NCBI GenBank assembly: GCA_018268395.1
Contig: JAFDWQ010000010.1
Span: 124,001-188,000, forward strand
Direction of reading: 5' to 3'
Origin: Armatimonadota bacterium
GTDB taxonomy: Bacteria; Armatimonadota; Fimbriimonadia; Fimbriimonadales; Fimbriimonadaceae
DNA length: 64,000 nucleotides
Shown: one piece after another, positions 59,843 through 64,000 of the stretch
Position numbering within the stretch: the stretch's first letter is position 1
How the letters are laid out: each line of letters begins with the position of its first letter
Translations under genes and position numbers: made by a program
The notes under the pieces: generated by a model
Databases searched by the model: none
What the model saw: only the letters and a program-made list of their open reading frames with translations
What the model was told of the DNA's origin: nothing

Positions 59843-61504
59843 CTAATCGTGCGGCGTCGCGTTCGGGACGTCGCGTTCCTGGCTCGCTCCTGGTCCCACG
59901 ATGCGTGCTTCGTCGGGGCTCAGGTTCATCGACTGCGGTTTCTTGTAGAGCTCGGGGTGTAAGTATCGTCCGCGCTCTTCCGCCGACTTGGCACGCTCGG
60001 CTTTGTAACCATACTTCTGAACGTACAGGTCGTTGCGGACGGCGGTCACCATCCAACTCACCTTGGCGTTCGGCGCGCCGCCGACCTGGAAGCGGTTGCC
60101 CTTGACCTCGACCGCCACAAACGGTTGGAACGCAGAGCCGATCGGGGTCAAGTGAACCGTCGCGTCCCGGTTGATCGAGGCGAAGTAGTCGGGAAGTTCG
60201 ACCCAGGCTTTGCCACTTGAACCGAGCGTGACCGTGCCGCGATAGATGAGATATGGCTCCGGCCCTTCGCTGGAGTAGTGGAGCAGGAAGCTGTTCGAAG
60301 GATCGAGCGGATGGTCGATGATGAACGACTTCGTGCCCGTCGCTTCCGTGTTGCCGACGGCGTGGAGCGCGACCTTGGCGCCGCCGCCCGTGTGCTCGGC
60401 GAAGACGCCGTAGGCCGTCGAAAAGCTCGTCGTCGCACGGATCCCGGAACCACCGGCGCCCGTACCGTTGCCGTAAATGCAGGGCTTCCCGGCGATGATG
60501 GTCTTGAAGGGAGCCGCGCAACCGTCGTAGTAGAAGGACGTGTTTGACCCTCCAACATAACCTGCGATCGCCGTTCCCGCGTTTCCGTCGACGCTGACGT
60601 TGATGCCTCGGCCCCCCGATGTGCTCGTGCTCGAGACGCTGATCACGGAGCTACTGGACGTGTTACGGGCTTGGATCGCGTTCGCGCCGGTGGCCGTCGC
60701 CCTCAAAGCGGAAGCAAGGCCCGTCGTGCTCTCGAACCACCCACCGTAGGTCTGTTGAGAGTTCGCGTTCGTCACGCCCTTGACGCCATAGCCGTTCCAC
60801 GTGGCGGTCTCTCCGAACACCCCGATCGACGTCCCGCTGTTCGTCGCGGTCGGCCGGCCCCAAACGGCGATCCCGTCGTGTGAGCTGTTATAGAACAGGG
60901 CCGAAACGGTCGCTCCGGTCGCACTGGTGTTCTCTCCGACGATGGCCCGTCCTCCGGGGCTCGCGCTCGTGAAGTATCCGCCTGCGCCGAGCCCCGACGT
61001 GGCCTTGGACTGTCCATAGACGGCCACACCGCTCTGCGTGATCGAACGGACGCCTTGAAGCGAGCCGGGCTCATCGATCTGCAGTCGGGCGAGCGTCGGG
61101 CTAGCGCCGAGGCCGACCCTGCCTGCAAGGACATATCCCGACAAGTTCATGTGCCCGGTTTGCTGCGTGCCCGGCGACCCGGCTTGGAGCTCGACATAGT
61201 TGACGAACGGGGCCGAACCGGCGGCCGTGGCCTTCAGGGCATAAAGGCCGGCCCGTTCCAGTGACGGGACCTCGGCAAAAAACCGTCCCTTTTCGAACCG
61301 GGCCTCGCCGCGCCGCGAAGCGAGGACCGCACCGGTCCTAGGGTCTGAGAACTCGAAGTCCATCGTGACCGTCCCGTCCGCTGACTTCGGAGCCTCGCCG
61401 AAGAGGGCGAGTGTCGTGGCGCCGGCCGCAGTGGGCCGCAGGGCGAATCCGGCCATGACCCCGCCAAGGGCCGAGGCGAAGGCGACGAGAGCGATCGGTT
61501 TCAT
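59843..61504 (-). CDS. Large secreted repeat protein
   Basis: 553 aa, signal peptide MKPIALVAFASALGGVMAGF. The middle carries repeated strands of the GVYGQ/GGYFTS/VVGENTS type (AVYGQSKATSGLGAGGYFTS, AVWGRPTATNSGTSIGVFGE, GVKGVTNANSQQTYGGWFES), which would stack as a beta-solenoid. The C-terminus (FIIDHPLDPSNSFLLHYSSE, YRGTVTLGSSGKAWVELPDY, INRDATVHL) is a conserved end domain seen in surface proteins of several phyla. Likely exported adhesin or envelope protein; function not shown. Confidence 0.7.
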   Translation of the reverse strand: MKPIALVAFASALGGVMAGFALRPTAAGATTLALFGEAPKSADGTVTMDFEFSDPRTGAVLASRRGEARFEKGRFFAEVPSLERAGLYALKATAAGSAPFVNYVELQAGSPGTQQTGHMNLSGYVLAGRVGLGASPTLARLQIDEPGSLQGVRSITQSGVAVYGQSKATSGLGAGGYFTSASPGGRAIVGENTSATGATVSALFYNSSHDGIAVWGRPTATNSGTSIGVFGETATWNGYGVKGVTNANSQQTYGGWFESTTGLASALRATATGANAIQARNTSSSSVISVSSTSTSGGRGINVSVDGNAGTAIAGYVGGSNTSFYYDGCAAPFKTIIAGKPCIYGNGTGAGGSGIRATTSFSTAYGVFAEHTGGGAKVALHAVGNTEATGTKSFIIDHPLDPSNSFLLHYSSEGPEPYLIYRGTVTLGSSGKAWVELPDYFASINRDATVHLTPIGSAFQPFVAVEVKGNRFQVGGAPNAKVSWMVTAVRNDLYVQKYGYKAERAKSAEERGRYLHPELYKKPQSMNLSPDEARIVGPGASQERDVPNATPHD

Positions 61505-61549
61505 CGTTGGAATTCGAGACGATGAAGACCCGGCTAGGGGAGCGGAGCT

Positions 61550-62635
61550 TCAGCACACTTCGAGAGCGTCTTTGTCCGGCAGGGCAGGGAAGGGCGCGGT
61601 CGGGAGGGTCTGGTACCAGAACGCGACGCTGGCGATGTCGTCCTGGAGGGGCAGGTACCGGCCGCCGCTGCGCCATCCGAGCGCCTGTATCGTCACCTTA
61701 AGATCGGACTTGAAACGTACGGGGTCCATGACGTGCCAACGGTAGAGGCCGAACCGGGTGTTGGCGCGATAAAGCCCGTCGGGACGCAAGACCTGAGGCA
61801 TGCCGGAATAAGGTGTCGTGAACTCCCGATAACCGCCGCTCTCCTTGCCGACGTCGAAGTTGTACGACCCGCAGAAGTAGTCTTCGGTGCCTGTCCCGCA
61901 AAGCGTCGGGAACGGCCCGTCACCGTCGAGGTAGAACTTGATCTCTCCCTCGCCCCACCAACCGTCGGAACGGACGCCCCAGGCCATATAGGTGCCGACG
62001 AATTGGCCCTGACCTTGGACCCCGTCGAGGATCGTGTAGACCTCCTTGTACGGCAACGGGTTCGTCCGACGGAACTGCGCATGGAAATAGGCGCAGTCGT
62101 CCGGGACTTCGGTCAACGTATAGTTGACCTGGTAGTAGAGCACCATCTCCTCGTCCGCTAAATTGGTCACCGTCATGCGGCAGCGCTTCCGGAACGGCAT
62201 TTCCCAATAGCAGTTGAAGGCGCTGCCAGGATTGACGCAGACAGCAAGCGAGGAGACCTGGGCGTAATGCCCCCACCCGCACGCGAAGAAGTCGCCGACC
62301 GGGCATTCGACCGACGGTTGCTCCTGACCGTCCCAATAGATCCGGAGCACCGCGAACCTCCAGTGACCGGTCGGTGTCATCCAGATCTGTTGGACCGCGC
62401 CTGGCCCTTCGATGTCGGCGACGACGTGCTCGTCACCGGCCGCGATCCGGACGAAAGGCGAAACCTTCCAGCCCTGTCCCAAGTCTCGCGCAGCGTGCGA
62501 CGCCGGCCCTTCGACGGACCTTCCCCCTTGTCCTTTGGCTCCCGTCGGGTTTTCAGGACTGATCGACCGGGACTGGGCTTCCGACAGCCGGGACAGGTTG
62601 CCCAGATGAAGACCGAGACCGTTAAAGGGAAGCAT
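61550..62635 (-). CDS. GH172 (DUF2961) furanosidase-like enzyme
   Basis: 361 aa, no signal peptide. DUF2961, now glycoside hydrolase family 172, includes alpha-D-arabinofuranosidases and difructose-dianhydride synthases. The core motif GEGEIKFYLDGD (Glu229/Glu231) followed by CGTGTEDYFCGSYNF (Glu251) supplies the two catalytic glutamates at family spacing. WMTPTGHWRFAVLRIYWDGQ and NPLPYKEVYTILDG are further family blocks. CAAACT ends 6 nt before the ATG. The substrate is probably an alpha-furanoside, by family. Confidence 0.78.
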   Translation of the reverse strand: MLPFNGLGLHLGNLSRLSEAQSRSISPENPTGAKGQGGRSVEGPASHAARDLGQGWKVSPFVRIAAGDEHVVADIEGPGAVQQIWMTPTGHWRFAVLRIYWDGQEQPSVECPVGDFFACGWGHYAQVSSLAVCVNPGSAFNCYWEMPFRKRCRMTVTNLADEEMVLYYQVNYTLTEVPDDCAYFHAQFRRTNPLPYKEVYTILDGVQGQGQFVGTYMAWGVRSDGWWGEGEIKFYLDGDGPFPTLCGTGTEDYFCGSYNFDVGKESGGYREFTTPYSGMPQVLRPDGLYRANTRFGLYRWHVMDPVRFKSDLKVTIQALGWRSGGRYLPLQDDIASVAFWYQTLPTAPFPALPDKDALEVC

Positions 62636-62641
62636 CGGCTG

Positions 62642-62647
62642 AGTTTG
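62642..62647 (-). promoter_or_regulatory. -10-like CAAACT of the GH172 gene (leaderless type)
   Basis: Ends 6 nt before ATG 62635. Confidence 0.3.
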
Positions 62648-62678
62648 GCACGGCCCTGGTCCGACCGTCCTGAGCCTG

Positions 62679-63719
62679 TCAGGCGGCTTGGCAACTGCTG
62701 AAGAGGTTGTGCTTCGTGTCGAGGATCATCTCTTCAAACCTGTCGTCGTGACCGCCAGCGGTCGTTTTCGCGAGAACCTCATAGAACGGTCGTGGGCTGG
62801 AGCCGTTCGCGATCCGTGTTGCGAGGCGGCAGAAGGCGTCGCGTTGCGCAGGCCGATCGAGGCGGTGCATCGCCCAAGCCATGTCCAGGCACCTCCAAAC
62901 GCTGTCGTGCCGGAGTCGTGGGACCGTCCACTCGTCTTCGTGCGACCAGATCGCCTCCAGGCGGGCCGACGACCGTTCTTCGCCCTTAAGGTTCTTTGCG
63001 GCGACGATGCTCAGGGCTTTGCAGAGCCGAGGGTGGATCCTTGCGTGCAAGAACAGGCGCCAAGCGTCCGAGAACCGGTCGGAAGCCAGTGTCACGGCGC
63101 ATTCGTCGTCCTTTGCCGGAGACACGTCGACGTCTTGAAGCAGGTGGTACGGGCCGATCGGAACGTCCGATAGACGCTCGGCCCATTCATCGGAGAGCCG
63201 GTTTCCCGGGTTATGGGGCAAGTGTCGGTGCACGAAAGCCAGTTTGCTCAAGCAATACTCGTAGGGAGCCTCCACGAGATAGCGCGCCGACTGCGGCTTA
63301 TGGAGCATTTGGAACCGCACGTCTCCCGCCCGTTCGCGAGGAAGGACGTGGTCGCGCAGGATGACGCACGATGCCGCGTAGTGGACGTCAGCCATCACCC
63401 AATAGAGCTTCCCCTTTTCGACGAAACACACGCCGACTTCGCTGAATCCTTGCTCGTCGGTCGTCCCGATCAGTCCGTACCGGAGCGGAGTCGGATCCGG
63501 GAATCCAGAGTCGAAGCTGTCCGGACGCGAAGGCGTGAATCCGGCTTCGCGAAGGAAGTACAAGATGCGCTTCGCCTTTCGTACGTCGCTCTTGTCGTCC
63601 AGTCCGTTCGCCAGTTCATTGACCGTGTCGCAGAGCTGCTGGTTCGGTCCTTGTCGCGCTACTGCTTCTAAAGCGCCCCAATCCCGTTCTCTGACCATGT
63701 CCCTCCACTGCCAACGCAT
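62679..63719 (-). CDS. Hypothetical soluble protein
   Basis: 346 aa from ATG 63719 (MRWQWRDMVRERDWGALEAV). Helical N-terminus, a beta-rich middle (GLIGTTDEQGFSEVGVCFVE) and helical C-terminus. No signal peptide, no recognised family. The longer frame to 63935 overlaps the divergent gene and lacks a ribosome site. Host-like codon use. Confidence 0.55.
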   Translation of the reverse strand: MRWQWRDMVRERDWGALEAVARQGPNQQLCDTVNELANGLDDKSDVRKAKRILYFLREAGFTPSRPDSFDSGFPDPTPLRYGLIGTTDEQGFSEVGVCFVEKGKLYWVMADVHYAASCVILRDHVLPRERAGDVRFQMLHKPQSARYLVEAPYEYCLSKLAFVHRHLPHNPGNRLSDEWAERLSDVPIGPYHLLQDVDVSPAKDDECAVTLASDRFSDAWRLFLHARIHPRLCKALSIVAAKNLKGEERSSARLEAIWSHEDEWTVPRLRHDSVWRCLDMAWAMHRLDRPAQRDAFCRLATRIANGSSPRPFYEVLAKTTAGGHDDRFEEMILDTKHNLFSSCQAA

Positions 63720-63906
63720 CGTAACCGTCCGCTCCCTTTTGCTTTCGGAATCTTCACTGATTTCTCCAGCGTCGGCCCAGGACGACGAAAGGGGCCCGCC
63801 TATGTCTTGGAAACCGCTGACGGGCGACGTCCATGCCCGAGAATCCTTTGGGCCCTGGTGCGGTGCCAAGACGCGCACTTGGCGTTCTTGGAACCAGGAC
63901 CTACGC

Positions 63907-64000
63907 ATGACGACGACATTGGCCGCGCTCACCATCGCCGCTCTGACTCCGGGCCTACAGCAAGGGCGCTCCGTGCGCGAGCTGCCTTCGGTCGTGCAGA
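63907..64000 (+). CDS. Start of a secreted protein, runs off the window
   Basis: 31 codons visible from ATG 63907 with AGGA upstream. Begins MTTTLAALTIAALTPGLQQG, a probable signal peptide. Nothing can be said about the mature protein. Confidence 0.45.
   Translation, partial: MTTTLAALTIAALTPGLQQGRSVRELPSVVQ

Overview
The window reads as a chromosomal stretch of a GC-rich bacterium, most likely an Armatimonadota member of the Fimbriimonadia type. This is inferred from the gene repertoire, not from a marker gene. The pointers are a Pup-ligase gene outside an actinobacterial context, a translin homologue next to radC, many secreted beta-propeller, kelch and TPR proteins, H-X9-DG pseudopilins, and dispersed GGAC-TGAA-GTCC hairpin repeats. 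There is no rRNA, tRNA, CRISPR array or intact insertion sequence that I can see.

Layout. 1-8.0 kb: a divergent arabinose locus. Ribulokinase and a fucose/arabinose-isomerase-like protein lie on the minus strand. A secreted GH51 arabinofuranosidase and a three-gene two-permease sugar ABC transporter lie on the plus strand, with each junction a 4-nt overlap. I read this as uptake of L-arabinose in its furanose form. 8.0-19.5 kb: housekeeping genes (rluD-like, radC, translin-like, response regulator, BaiN-like flavoprotein, dnaB, DASS transporter, DinB, pafA). 19.5-26.8 kb: secreted kelch protein, folB-ispH, nusA-ylxR with a hairpin leader, and a 605-aa unknown protein. 26.8-30.8 kb: an AT-richer island with a DUF4365+TPR protein facing a HEPN-like protein, bordered by a 13-bp inverted repeat and a 21-nt-periodic motif array that resembles a transposon end. 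30.8-34.8 kb: a tandem duplication, then a TPR lipoprotein, pseudopilin and DUF4331 operon. 35.0-37.3 kb: two phage-head genes abutting an AT-rich two-gene membrane module. 37.4-42.5 kb: small and lineage-specific genes, a 12-copy 21-bp repeat, an RND adaptor, an AraC regulator and an EEP-family enzyme. 42.9-46.7 kb: three secreted propeller proteins. 46.8-54.4 kb: glpX, rpoZ, dnaJ, prmA, rsmE, and a GT4 fusion with a GH130 protein. 54.5-64 kb: secreted proteins, a giant triple amidohydrolase, a GH172 enzyme and unknowns.

Expression signals. About fifteen genes carry a -10-like hexamer (CATAAT, TAAGAT, TAACCT, TAGAAT and similar) ending only 6-12 nt before the start codon, with no Shine-Dalgarno in between. 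This is the signature of leaderless or near-leaderless transcription. Other genes have ordinary AGGA/GGAG sites and are arranged in tightly overlapping operons (ATGA or TTGA junctions). TTG and GTG starts are common. Convergent gene ends often carry long perfect GC hairpins with no U-tract. One canonical hairpin plus U-tract terminator is present at about 37.45 kb.

The most promising places for something new are the AT-rich island (27.1-30.7 kb), the module at 36.3-37.3 kb, the 21-bp heptad-repeat locus (38.8-39.06 kb), the triple-domain amidohydrolase, and the C-terminal module shared by two secreted propeller proteins.
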